Shown here: piece after piece, positions 16,408-23,920 of the stretch
Numbering within the stretch: the stretch's first letter is position 1
Layout: every line of letters begins with the position of its first letter
Assembly (NCBI RefSeq): GCF_008843165.1
Contig: NZ_CP044427.1
Span: forward strand, 2,418,001-2,482,000
Origin: Ornithinimicrobium pratense
Lineage (GTDB): Bacteria > Actinomycetota > Actinomycetes > Actinomycetales > Dermatophilaceae
Direction of reading: 5' to 3'
DNA length: 64,000 nucleotides
Translations under genes and position numbers: made by a program
Notes under the pieces: generated by a model
Database searches by the model: none
Told to the model about the DNA's origin: nothing
What the model saw: the letters and a program-made list of their open reading frames with translations, nothing else

Positions 16408-17040
16408 ATGTCCGCACCCAAGGCCGCCTCGCTGTCCTACGCCGAGGAGTTCATTACCCCGCATCCGGTCATCGAGCAGGCCCAGCGCCGGGGCGAGGAG
16501 CTCGGCGCTTCCCCCGTCGGGACGGGCGTCGGGGTGACGCTGCGCCTACTGGCGGCCGCCGTGCAGGCCCGTCACGTCGTCGAGGTGGGGACCGGAGCCG
16601 GGAGCTCGGGGCTGTGGATGCTGCAGGGTATGCCGCGCGACGGCATCCTGACCTCGATCGACAGCGAGGTCGAGAACCAGCGGGCGGCGAAGGAGGCGTA
16701 CGCCGCGGCCGGCATCCCGGCGCAGCGCACCCGCGTGATCCGCGGCGACGCAGCCGCCGTGCTGGGCCGGCTCACTGACGGGGCCTACGACATGGTCCTG
16801 GTCGACGCGGACAAGGCCTCTTACCGGGTCTACGTCACCGAGGCCATCCGGCTGCTGCGCATCGGCGGGGTGCTGGCGGTGGACAACATGCTCTGGCACG
16901 ACAAGGTGGCCGATCCGGCTGCCCGGGACGAGACCGTGACCCTGCTGCGGGACCTGGGCAAAGAGCTGCGCGAGGACGACCGGTTGCTCCCGGCGCTGCT
17001 GCCGGTCGGGGACGGGCTCTTCGTCGCTGTCCGTCGCTGA
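16408..17040 (+). CDS. SAM-dependent O-methyltransferase (family 3)
   Basis: A 210-residue class I methyltransferase of the catechol/caffeoyl-CoA O-methyltransferase type, like Rv1220c. The SAM-binding motif [16 protein letters not shown] is at about residues 53-68. An acidic residue near IDSEVENQ would bind the SAM ribose, and metal-site residues appear in [11 protein letters not shown]. It is divergent from sigE, the same arrangement as in mycobacteria, so the genes may share regulatory DNA. The methyl acceptor is unknown. Confidence 0.88.
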   Translation: MSAPKAASLSYAEEFITPHPVIEQAQRRGEELGASPVGTGVGVTLRLLAAAVQARHVVEVGTGAGSSGLWMLQGMPRDGILTSIDSEVENQRAAKEAYAAAGIPAQRTRVIRGDAAAVLGRLTDGAYDMVLVDADKASYRVYVTEAIRLLRIGGVLAVDNMLWHDKVADPAARDETVTLLRDLGKELREDDRLLPALLPVGDGLFVAVRR

Positions 17041-17108
17041 CCCTCCGCACCGCAGGCACCACCTCCGTTGGCTAGGCGCCCGAGGAGCAGGACACCAGGG
17101 ACGGAGAA

Positions 17109-17135
17109 GCCCCCGGACCGGATCGGTCCAGGGGC
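17109..17135. terminator. Hairpin between convergent genes
   Basis: GCCCC-C-GGACC (17109-17119) pairs with GGTCC-A-GGGGC (17125-17135), 11 positions with one mismatch. It lies between the O-methyltransferase and DUF3117 stops and could serve both directions. Confidence 0.6.
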
Positions 17136-17153
17136 AGCCTCAGCGGGTGGGTC

Positions 17154-17321
17154 TCAGCCCAGGCACTCCTTGATGGCGTCACCCAGCGCGCCGGCCTCCT
17201 CGGCGTTCATCTCCACGACGAGACGTCCACCGCCTTCGAGGGGCATGCGCAGCACGATGCCGCGCCCTTCCTTGGTGACCTCCAGGGGACCGTCTCCGGT
17301 GCGAGGCTTCATTGCTGCCAT
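17154..17321 (-). CDS. DUF3117 family small protein
   Basis: A 55-residue protein beginning MAAMKPRTGDGPLEVTKEGR and ending AIKECLG. It is highly conserved among actinobacteria and of unknown function. ATG 17321 is preceded by GAAAGGG 11-17 bases upstream. The second ATG (17312) would also leave the conserved core intact. It is convergent with the O-methyltransferase gene and shares the intergenic hairpin. Confidence 0.85.
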   Translation of the reverse strand: MAAMKPRTGDGPLEVTKEGRGIVLRMPLEGGGRLVVEMNAEEAGALGDAIKECLG

Positions 17322-17462
17322 GTGGGGGATACCCTTTCGTGTGGCGCGGCGAAAGACCGCGGACCGCAACGTTCTGCCGCGGACGTCGAACGACCCCCAT
17401 TATCCCCCACCTGCGCGGGTGCTGCCTAATCGGGTGCGGAAGCGTCAGGCACACTTGCGGAC

Positions 17463-18257
17463 GTGCATGCACGTTCCGCGGTCGTGGACCTCTACGGCGA
17501 CCATCTGAGCCGTCGCGGCTGGTGGGCGCCGGTGTCAGCGGTCATCGGGCTGGCCGAGAGCGTCTCGGTGCAGGCCCCGGCGACCCGCACCGCGATCAGC
17601 CGGTTGGTGGCCCAGGGCTGGTTGCGGCCGCAACTGCGCGACGGGGTGCGAGGGTATGCCGCGACCGCCCGGGCGCAGGCGCGGTGGCGGCACGCACATG
17701 CCCGGATCTACGCCCCCGGCCCGGCCCCGTGGGACGGTCGCTGGCACCTGGTCCAGGTCGACACGGCTGGCGAGCGCCGCCGCCGCGACCAGGTGTCCTC
17801 CACCCTCGGCTACCTCGGCTACGGCCGGTGCCCGGGCGGCGGCTGGATCAGCCCGTGGTTCAGCCCTGAGCTGGCAGCCTCTCTCGACGCGCTGGGCGTG
17901 CGTTGGCTGTCGGTGCACGGGCACCTGGAGGGACCGGCCGACCCTGCCCTGTTCGCCGGCTCGGTCTGGGACCTAGAGGGCCTGGCGGCGGCCTACGAGC
18001 AGTTCCTGGACGAGCTGCCCATCGTGCCGGACGGCCCAGGCCCCCGGGAGGCCTACGTGCTGCGCACGCACCTGGTTCACGCCTGGCGCCGCTTTCTCTT
18101 CCTGGACCCCGGCCTGCCGCAAGAGGTGCTGCCGTCGGACTGGGTGGGGCGCCGGGCCCGCGCCGGCTTCCTTGCCCGGGCGCAGGACCTGGCGCCCTCT
18201 GCCGGGCTGTTCGTCGACCAGGCGCTCACCGGTAGATTGACCGCTCATGAGCGCTGA
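17463..18257 (+). CDS. PaaX-like transcriptional regulator
   Basis: A 264-residue protein matching the PaaX family: an N-terminal winged helix (about residues 20-75, with APATRTAISRLVAQGWL), a central domain (WHLVQVDTAGERRRRDQ) and a C-terminal domain containing LRTHLVHAWRRFLFLDP. PaaX represses phenylacetate degradation genes and senses phenylacetyl-CoA, but other acyl-CoA effectors are possible here. The frame overlaps the next gene, an enoyl-CoA hydratase, by 11 bases, tying the regulator to acyl-CoA metabolism. GTG 17463 follows a possible CACACT -10; ATG 17466 is an alternative start. Confidence 0.82.
   Translation: MHARSAVVDLYGDHLSRRGWWAPVSAVIGLAESVSVQAPATRTAISRLVAQGWLRPQLRDGVRGYAATARAQARWRHAHARIYAPGPAPWDGRWHLVQVDTAGERRRRDQVSSTLGYLGYGRCPGGGWISPWFSPELAASLDALGVRWLSVHGHLEGPADPALFAGSVWDLEGLAAAYEQFLDELPIVPDGPGPREAYVLRTHLVHAWRRFLFLDPGLPQEVLPSDWVGRRARAGFLARAQDLAPSAGLFVDQALTGRLTAHER
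18233..18238 (+). promoter_or_regulatory. -10 element inside paaX-like gene, leaderless start of the hydratase
   Basis: TAGATT lies 8 bases before ATG 18247, within the last codons of the PaaX-like gene. The hydratase could be expressed both in the operon and independently. Confidence 0.4.
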
Positions 18258-19044
18258 GCAGAGTCCGGTCCTCCTTCATCGCGCCGACGGCGTGGCCACC
18301 CTCACCCTGAACCGCCCCGAGGCGATGAACTCCCTCGACGTGGCGACCAAGGAGGCGCTGCTGAGCGTGCTGCGGGAGGTGGCCGCCGACCCTGACGTCC
18401 GGTGCGTGGTGCTGACCGGCATGGGCCGGGCGTTCTGCGTGGGCCAGGACCTCAAGGAGCACGTCGGCCTGCTGGCGCAGGACGCCGAGGCGCTATGGCG
18501 CACCGTGGCCGAGCACTACAACCCGGTGGTGGAGCTCCTGGCCACGATGGACAAGCCGGTGGTCGCGGCGGTCAACGGCGTCGCCGCCGGCGCAGGGGCC
18601 GCCTTCGCCTTCGCCGCCGACCTGCGCTACGTGGCCAGCTCGGCCGGCTTCAACCTGGCCTTCACCGGGATCGCGCTGTCCTGTGACTCCGGGACGTCGT
18701 GGTCGCTGCCCCGCCTGGTCGGCACCGCGAAGGCCAAGGAGCTGCTGTTCTTCCCCCGCACCGTCGGCCCGGAGGAGGCGCTGGACCTGGGCCTAGCCAC
18801 CGAGGTCGTCCCGGACGAGGAGCTGGCCGGTCGGGTCGACGAGGTGGCCCGCACCCTGGCGGCCGGCCCCACCCTGGCCTACGGCGCCGTCCGCCAGGCA
18901 CTGGCCTTCTCGGCCGGGCACGGGCTGACCGACTCGCTGCAGATCGAGGACGAGCTGATGACCCGCACCGGCACCAGCGAGGACCACCGGGCCGCCGTCG
19001 ATGCCTTCCTGGCCAAGGAGCGCCCTCGGTTCAGCGGGCGCTGA
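18247..19044 (+). CDS. Enoyl-CoA hydratase/isomerase family protein
   Basis: A 265-residue crotonase-fold protein. The oxyanion-hole segments FCVGQDLKEH (about residues 58-67) and NGVAAGAGAAFA (about 113-124) are present. An aspartate in CDSGTSWSLPRL occupies the usual second catalytic region. With a PaaX-type regulator next to it, a role like PaaG/PaaF in aromatic-acid or fatty-acid beta-oxidation is plausible, though other paa genes are not present. Its stop directly abuts the stop of the convergent glycosyltransferase gene. Confidence 0.87.
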   Translation: MSAEQSPVLLHRADGVATLTLNRPEAMNSLDVATKEALLSVLREVAADPDVRCVVLTGMGRAFCVGQDLKEHVGLLAQDAEALWRTVAEHYNPVVELLATMDKPVVAAVNGVAAGAGAAFAFAADLRYVASSAGFNLAFTGIALSCDSGTSWSLPRLVGTAKAKELLFFPRTVGPEEALDLGLATEVVPDEELAGRVDEVARTLAAGPTLAYGAVRQALAFSAGHGLTDSLQIEDELMTRTGTSEDHRAAVDAFLAKERPRFSGR

Positions 19045-20295
19045 TCACGGCGGGTAGTCGCTGGGTGGGACGAACCGGAACAGGTACCACGTCCACCACA
19101 CCTGCCAGGCCACCATCAGGGCGGCCAGCACCACGGTGCGCACCACGAGCAGCCACCGGGGCTGCTCACCGCCGGGGCGGGCCCCGGGCGGCCAGCCGCC
19201 GCCGACCATGAGCACATAGAGCGGGAAGAGCAGCATCAGGTAGCGGTAGAGGCTGGTCCACGGGTCCAGCGCCGCGAACAGGTACAAGGCGTAGCCCAGG
19301 CACCAGACGCGCAGGGCCACCCCCAGCCGGGTCGCCCAGGGACCGAGCACAGCGAGCACCAGCACCCCCAGCCCCGCGGCCAGCACCACCAGCCCCAGGA
19401 CGTCACCCCACAGCCACTGGGCCCGTTCGATCGAGGGCACGAAGGGCCTGACCGGCTCCCCACCCCGCCAGGAGGACATGGTCACCGGGTAGGCGTCCGG
19501 GACCCCGGTGCGCCAGGCGGCGATGGTGGGCCAGACCAGACCGGCCAGGCCGCAGCCGGCGAGCGCCGCGAGCATCCCCGCCCCTTCTCGCGGCGAGATC
19601 GGTGCCTGGTCCCGGCGCCGCCAGCGCACCACGACGCAGACCAGCGCGACCAGGCCCAGCGGCAGCGCGATCGGCCGCGCCAGCCCGGTGAGCAGCGCGA
19701 CCACCCCCGCCCACCACCACCTCTCCCGCACCAGCAGCCAGAGGACCCCGGCCAGCAGCAGCAGGGCCAGGGACTCGGTGTAGGCGACCTGGAAGGTCGG
19801 TGCGCTGGGGAAGGCGCCGAGCAGGGCCACGCCGCCCAGGGCCGCCGCCGTGCCGACCTTCTCGCGCAGCAGCCCGGCGACCACCACCGCCGCGGCATAC
19901 CCCAGCACGGTCGCGACCACGACCCCGCTCACCGCGAACGACCACCCGGTCAGGGCCATCAGCCCACGGGCCAGCAGGGGGAAGATCGGGTAGAAGGCCC
20001 ACGGGTTCTGGCGGACCTGGCCCCGGTCATTGACCGGCAGCTGCTCGGGGTAGCCCTCGGTGGCGATCCGCTCGTACCAGGCGCCGTCCCACAGGGTGGC
20101 GAACTGGAAGTAGCGCGGCGTGCCCGAGTCGTCGTAGACCACGGGGTCCTGCCAGTGGTGCGCGACCTGGAAGAGGATGACCATGCTGATCAGGCGCAGG
20201 GCGGTCCACAACAGCAGCACCGCGGCCACGAAGCGTACGTCGAGCAGGTGCCGCACGGCCTGGGGCCTGGTGCGGGCGGCGAGGGTGGCCGTCAT
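19045..20295 (-). CDS. PIG-V-like membrane glycosyltransferase
   Basis: A 416-residue polytopic protein with about nine membrane segments. An N-terminal extracytoplasmic loop contains FATLWDGAWYERIATEGYP, a GT-C type WDG/WYxxIA region resembling PIG-V/DUF2029 mannosyltransferases. In actinobacteria such enzymes use polyprenyl-phosphate sugars to build lipoglycans, but the acceptor here is unknown. ATG 20295 overlaps the stop of the tag gene as ATGA, so it is translationally coupled to the tag and DivIVA-domain genes. Confidence 0.78.
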   Translation of the reverse strand: MTATLAARTRPQAVRHLLDVRFVAAVLLLWTALRLISMVILFQVAHHWQDPVVYDDSGTPRYFQFATLWDGAWYERIATEGYPEQLPVNDRGQVRQNPWAFYPIFPLLARGLMALTGWSFAVSGVVVATVLGYAAAVVVAGLLREKVGTAAALGGVALLGAFPSAPTFQVAYTESLALLLLAGVLWLLVRERWWWAGVVALLTGLARPIALPLGLVALVCVVVRWRRRDQAPISPREGAGMLAALAGCGLAGLVWPTIAAWRTGVPDAYPVTMSSWRGGEPVRPFVPSIERAQWLWGDVLGLVVLAAGLGVLVLAVLGPWATRLGVALRVWCLGYALYLFAALDPWTSLYRYLMLLFPLYVLMVGGGWPPGARPGGEQPRWLLVVRTVVLAALMVAWQVWWTWYLFRFVPPSDYPP

Positions 20296-20930
20296 GAGGT
20301 GGCGTGCAGCCCTGTCACCCTGGACCCGGAGCGGGAGGCCCCGGCACGGAAACAACCCGCCAGGTGATCGTCCACCAGCCCGCAGGCCTGCATGGCGGCG
20401 TAGACCGTGGTGGGGCCGACCTGGGCGAAACCCACCTTGCGCAACCGCTTGGCCAGCAGTTCGGACTCTAGGGTCTGACTGGGCACCTCGGCGAAGGTGC
20501 GCGGCCGAGGGGTGGGCTCGGGCGCGTGCGTCCAGAGCAGCTCCTCCAGCCCGCCCTGCTCGCGCAGCGCCAGCGTGGCCCGGGCGTTCTGGATCGTCGC
20601 CTCGATCTTGCGCCGGTTGCGCACGATCTGCTCGTCCTCGAGCAGCCGCTCGACGTCAGCCTCGGTGAAGCCCGCGATCCGGTCGGCGTCGAAGTGGTGG
20701 AAGGCCCGCCGGAAAGCCGGACGCTTGCGCAGGATGACCAGCCAGGACAGCCCGCTCTGGAAGCCCTCCAGGCACAGCCGCTCCAGCAGCGGGGCCTCGC
20801 CGTGCACGGGCTTGCCCCACTCCCGGTCGTGGTAGTCGCGGTAGTCGGCGTGGGCCAGACCGGGCCAGGCGCAGCGGACGACCCCGTCGGGGCCCACGGT
20901 CAGGTCGGGGTGCGCTGGGGTGATGCTCAT
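20292..20930 (-). CDS. tag: DNA-3-methyladenine glycosylase I
   Basis: A 212-residue protein matching TagI: RCAWPGLAHADYRDYHDREWG at the N-terminus carries the zinc-site cysteine and the early tyrosine/aspartate residues. The central GFQSGLSW stretch and RKVGFAQVGPTTVYAAMQACG near the C-terminus are family hallmarks. It excises 3-methyladenine from alkylated DNA in base excision repair. Its ends overlap both neighbours by ATGA, so it sits in a tight three-gene operon. Confidence 0.92.
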   Translation of the reverse strand: MSITPAHPDLTVGPDGVVRCAWPGLAHADYRDYHDREWGKPVHGEAPLLERLCLEGFQSGLSWLVILRKRPAFRRAFHHFDADRIAGFTEADVERLLEDEQIVRNRRKIEATIQNARATLALREQGGLEELLWTHAPEPTPRPRTFAEVPSQTLESELLAKRLRKVGFAQVGPTTVYAAMQACGLVDDHLAGCFRAGASRSGSRVTGLHATS

Positions 20931-21253
20931 GCGATCCCTCCTGTCCGCTGTATGCCGTCGACGTCCCGCCGGTCCCGCTCCTCCCGCAGCCGGGCGATCT
21001 CCGCGTCCCGCTCCCCCAGCTCTGCGGCCAGCCGCTCCAGCGCCCCGTCGACCTGCTCCGCGCGGTAGCCGCGCAGGGCGATGTCGAAGCGCACACCGTG
21101 CACGTCGACCGGGCTCAAGGGCCCGGAGCCAAGCGGCTCCGCGGCGGTCGTGGTCACCGCGTCGGGCACCCCGGGCACGTCGATCCGTGACACCAGCACG
21201 GCCATGACGGCACCCAGGATCAGCACGAGCAGAACGACCCCGATGATCACCAC
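20927..21253 (-). CDS. Membrane-anchored DivIVA-domain protein
   Basis: A 108-residue protein with an N-terminal membrane helix (about residues 2-22) followed by a linker and a DivIVA-type coiled-coil motif (FDIALRGYRAEQVDGALERLAAEL). DivIVA-domain proteins bind curved membranes and organise polar growth or septation, and short forms like this are common in actinobacteria. GTG 21253 is the start, with the weak -10 candidate GAGGAT 7 bases upstream. The stop overlaps the tag start as ATGA. Confidence 0.8.
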   Translation of the reverse strand: MVIIGVVLLVLILGAVMAVLVSRIDVPGVPDAVTTTAAEPLGSGPLSPVDVHGVRFDIALRGYRAEQVDGALERLAAELGERDAEIARLREERDRRDVDGIQRTGGIA

Positions 21254-21271
21254 GGCACAGATCCTCGCACG

Positions 21272-22057
21272 TCAGGAACGATCCGAATAGTCCGCCCCCG
21301 GCACATCGGAGCCGAGCTGGCGCTGTGCCCGGGCGGCCCGGTGCGCCAGCATCCAGGTCACGGCCTGGTCCACATCGTCGGTGACCCGCAGCAGGTCCAT
21401 GTCCTCCTCGCTGATCATCCCTCCGCCGAGCAGGCTGGAGCGCACCCAGTCCAGCAGCGGGCCCCAGAACTGCGTCCCGACCAGGGCGATCGGGAAGTGG
21501 GTGACCTTGCCGGTCTGGATCAGGGTGACCGCCTCGAAGAGCTCGTCGAGGGTGCCCACCCCGCCGGGCAGCACGATGAAGCCCTCGGAGTACTTGACGA
21601 ACATCGTCTTGCGGACGAAGAAGTAGCGGAAGTTGATGCCGAGGTTGACGAACTCGTTGAGGCCGGACTCGAAGGGCAGCTCGATCCCCAGGCCCACGGA
21701 GACCCCGCCGGCCTCGGCCGCACCCCGGTTGGCGGCCTCCATGGCACCCGGCCCACCCCCGGTGATCACCGCATACCCGGCCTCGACCAGCGCCCGGCCC
21801 GCCGCCACCCCGATCTCGTAGGTCGGGTGCCCGGGCGCGGTGCGTGCGGAGCCGAAGACGGAGATCGCCGGCCCCACCTCAGCCAGGCTGCCGAAACCCT
21901 CGACGAACTCGGCCTGGATGCGCATCACCCGCCAGGGGTCGGAGTGGACCCAGTCGGCGCGTCCGCGACTGTCGAGCAGGCGCTGGTCGGTCGTGGTCCT
22001 GGGGACCTGCGCCCCCCGCAGGGTCACAGCCCCCTTGCGGTGCTCTCGTCGGCTCAC
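21272..22057 (-). CDS. LOG-family protein (putative nucleoside-5'-monophosphate phosphoribohydrolase)
   Basis: A 261-residue Rossmann-fold protein with both LOG signatures: GGGPGAMEAANRGA and PGGVGTLDELFEA. LOG enzymes cleave nucleoside (including cytokinin) 5'-monophosphates to base plus ribose phosphate. The N-terminal extension of about 60 residues matches the long TIGR00730 subgroup. GTG 22057 is chosen because TAAGGT lies 8 bases upstream; an upstream extension would cross that promoter. It is not closely coupled to citrate synthase, which ends in its own hairpin. Confidence 0.85.
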   Translation of the reverse strand: MSRREHRKGAVTLRGAQVPRTTTDQRLLDSRGRADWVHSDPWRVMRIQAEFVEGFGSLAEVGPAISVFGSARTAPGHPTYEIGVAAGRALVEAGYAVITGGGPGAMEAANRGAAEAGGVSVGLGIELPFESGLNEFVNLGINFRYFFVRKTMFVKYSEGFIVLPGGVGTLDELFEAVTLIQTGKVTHFPIALVGTQFWGPLLDWVRSSLLGGGMISEEDMDLLRVTDDVDQAVTWMLAHRAARAQRQLGSDVPGADYSDRS

Positions 22058-22065
22058 GGCACCCG

Positions 22066-22071
22066 ACCTTA
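22066..22071 (-). promoter_or_regulatory. -10 element, leaderless start of the LOG gene
   Basis: TAAGGT on the minus strand, 8 bases before GTG 22057. Confidence 0.5.
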
Positions 22072-22096
22072 CGGGAGGGCACCGGACGACGCGAAC

Positions 22097-22126
22097 GGCG
22101 GGCCGGTGGTTGCCCACCGCCCCGCC
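22097..22126 (-). terminator. Terminator after citrate synthase
   Basis: GGCGGGCCGGTGG (22097-22109) and CCACCGCCCCGCC (22114-22126) pair over 13 positions with one mismatch, 37 bases after the gltA stop and before the LOG promoter. Confidence 0.6.
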
Positions 22127-22162
22127 GCTCAGGCGTGTCGTGCGTCCGCTCGCGTCGCGGGC

Positions 22163-23473
22163 TCAGCCCCGCTCGTCGACGGGGACGAAAGAGCGCTCCG
22201 CCGAGCCGGTGTACACCTGCCGCGGGCGACCGATCTTGGTGGCGGGGTCGTTGATCATCTCGCGGTACTGGGCGATCCAGCCGGGCAGCCGGCCAATCGC
22301 GAACAGCACGGTGAACATATCGCTGGGGAAGCCCATCGACTCATAGATCAGACCGGTGTAGAAGTCGACGTTCGGGTAGAGCTTGCGCTCGACGAAGTAG
22401 TCGTCCTCGAGGGCGGTCGCCTCCAGCTCCATGGCCAGCTCGAGCAGCGGGTTGGACGCCGCCCTCTTCTCGAACATCTCGTGCGCGGTCTTCTTGACGA
22501 TGGTGGCTCGCGGGTCGTAGTTCTTGTAGACCCGGTGGCCGAAGCCCATGAGCTTGACGCCGTCCTCCTTGTTCTTGACCTTGCGGACGAACTCGGCGAC
22601 GTCACCACCCTCGCTCTTGATCTTGTTCAACATCGACAGCACGGCGGAGTTGGCGCCCCCGTGCAGGGGCCCCGAGAGCGCCTGGATGCCGGCTGAGATC
22701 GAGGCGAACAGGTCAGCCTCCGAGGAGCCGACGAGGCGCACCGTGGAGGTCGAGCAGTTCTGCTCGTGGTCCGCGTGCAGGATGAACAGCAGGTCGAGGG
22801 CCTTGGCCAGGTCGGGGTCAAGGTCGAAAGGCTCGGTGGGCTGACCAAAGGTCATCCACAGGAAGTTCTCGACCAGGTTGTAGTCGTTGTTCGGGTAGAG
22901 CAGGGAGCGACCCTGGCTCTTGCGGAAGGCGTAGGCGGCGATCGTGGGCAGCTTGGCCATCAGCCGGAAGGTCTGGGTCTCCACCGCCTCGGGGTCGTAC
23001 GGGTCGTGGCTGTCCTGGTAGAAGGTGCCCAGGGCGGCCACACCGGAGGCCAGCACCGACATCGGGTGCGCGTCGCGGGGGAAGCCGTCGAAGAAGTTCT
23101 TCATGTCCTCCACGAGGAGGGTGTGGCGGCGCAGCCGGCTGTCGAAGGCCGACAACTGCTCGGCGGTGGGCAGCTCGCCGTAGATCAGCAGGTAGCTGGT
23201 CTCCAGGAAGCTGGAGCTCTCGGCCAGCTGCTCGATGGGGTAGCCGCGATAGCGCAGGATGCCGGCGTCGCCGTCGATATAGGTGATCGCGGACTTGCAG
23301 GCAGCGGTGTTGACGAATCCGACGTCGAGCGTGACGTCTCCGGTCGTCTTGAGCAGGGCGCTGATGTCCAGCCCGTTGTTGCCCTCGACCGCCGGCACGA
23401 CCGGCAGCGACAGGTCCTGGCCGGCGTGGGTGAGGGTGGCCGGCTCGTGGGCGGTGGTCGTGTCGTCGGTCAT
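22163..23473 (-). CDS. gltA: Citrate synthase
   Basis: A 436-residue type II citrate synthase joining acetyl-CoA and oxaloacetate in the TCA cycle. Catalytic motifs are visible: HADHEQNCSTSTVR (first His), GPLHGGANSAVL (second His) and GFGHRVYKNYDPR (third His/Arg region), with the aspartate in NVDFYTGL. The length fits hexameric bacterial enzymes. ATG 23473 has AGGAGG 5 bases upstream. It follows the ferredoxin gene on the same strand with a gap of 60 bases. Confidence 0.97.
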   Translation of the reverse strand: MTDDTTTAHEPATLTHAGQDLSLPVVPAVEGNNGLDISALLKTTGDVTLDVGFVNTAACKSAITYIDGDAGILRYRGYPIEQLAESSSFLETSYLLIYGELPTAEQLSAFDSRLRRHTLLVEDMKNFFDGFPRDAHPMSVLASGVAALGTFYQDSHDPYDPEAVETQTFRLMAKLPTIAAYAFRKSQGRSLLYPNNDYNLVENFLWMTFGQPTEPFDLDPDLAKALDLLFILHADHEQNCSTSTVRLVGSSEADLFASISAGIQALSGPLHGGANSAVLSMLNKIKSEGGDVAEFVRKVKNKEDGVKLMGFGHRVYKNYDPRATIVKKTAHEMFEKRAASNPLLELAMELEATALEDDYFVERKLYPNVDFYTGLIYESMGFPSDMFTVLFAIGRLPGWIAQYREMINDPATKIGRPRQVYTGSAERSFVPVDERG

Positions 23474-23533
23474 AAGTCCTCCTGGTCGGGGGCGGGGCAG
23501 GCGGGGGTCAGTCGGTCGACGGGCAACGCCCGG

Positions 23534-23860
23534 TCACTCGTCGTGCGACTGGGGCGGCAGGGCGGCGACCAGGGGGTGGTCCTTGGGGATGATCCCCATC
23601 TTGGCCGCTCCGCCGGGGCTGCCGAGGTCGTCGAAGAACTCGACATTGGCGTTGTAGTAGTCCGCCCACTCCTCCGGCACGTCATCTTCGTAGTAGATCG
23701 CCTCTACCGGGCAGACCGGCTCGCAGGCACCGCAGTCGACGCACTCGTCGGGGTGGATATAGAGCGCACGCTCGCCCTCGTAGATGCAGTCGACCGGGCA
23801 CTCCTCGATGCAGGCCTTGTCCTTCAGGTCCACGCACGGTTGGGCGATCACGTAGGTCAT
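23534..23860 (-). CDS. fdxA: Ferredoxin, 7Fe type (FdxA/FdxC-like)
   Basis: A 108-residue ferredoxin with two cluster sites: an N-terminal CVDLKDKACIEECPVDCIY pattern expected to hold [3Fe-4S] plus the last cysteine of a [4Fe-4S], then CVDCGACEPVCP. It carries electrons at low potential. ATG 23860 is supported by the family's MTYVIAQPC start and by CATACT 8 bases upstream, predicting a leaderless mRNA. The longer in-frame N-terminus would cross that promoter. Confidence 0.93.
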   Translation of the reverse strand: MTYVIAQPCVDLKDKACIEECPVDCIYEGERALYIHPDECVDCGACEPVCPVEAIYYEDDVPEEWADYYNANVEFFDDLGSPGGAAKMGIIPKDHPLVAALPPQSHDE

Positions 23861-23868
23861 AGGGACAG

Positions 23869-23874
23869 AGTATG
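23869..23874 (-). promoter_or_regulatory. -10 element, leaderless start of the ferredoxin gene
   Basis: CATACT on the minus strand, 8 bases before ATG 23860. It overlaps a copy of the recurrent GGCATAC word. Confidence 0.5.
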
Positions 23875-23920
23875 CCGTGAAGCGGGGTGCCAGACGCACC
23901 GGGGCGCCCTCTGGAGGTGG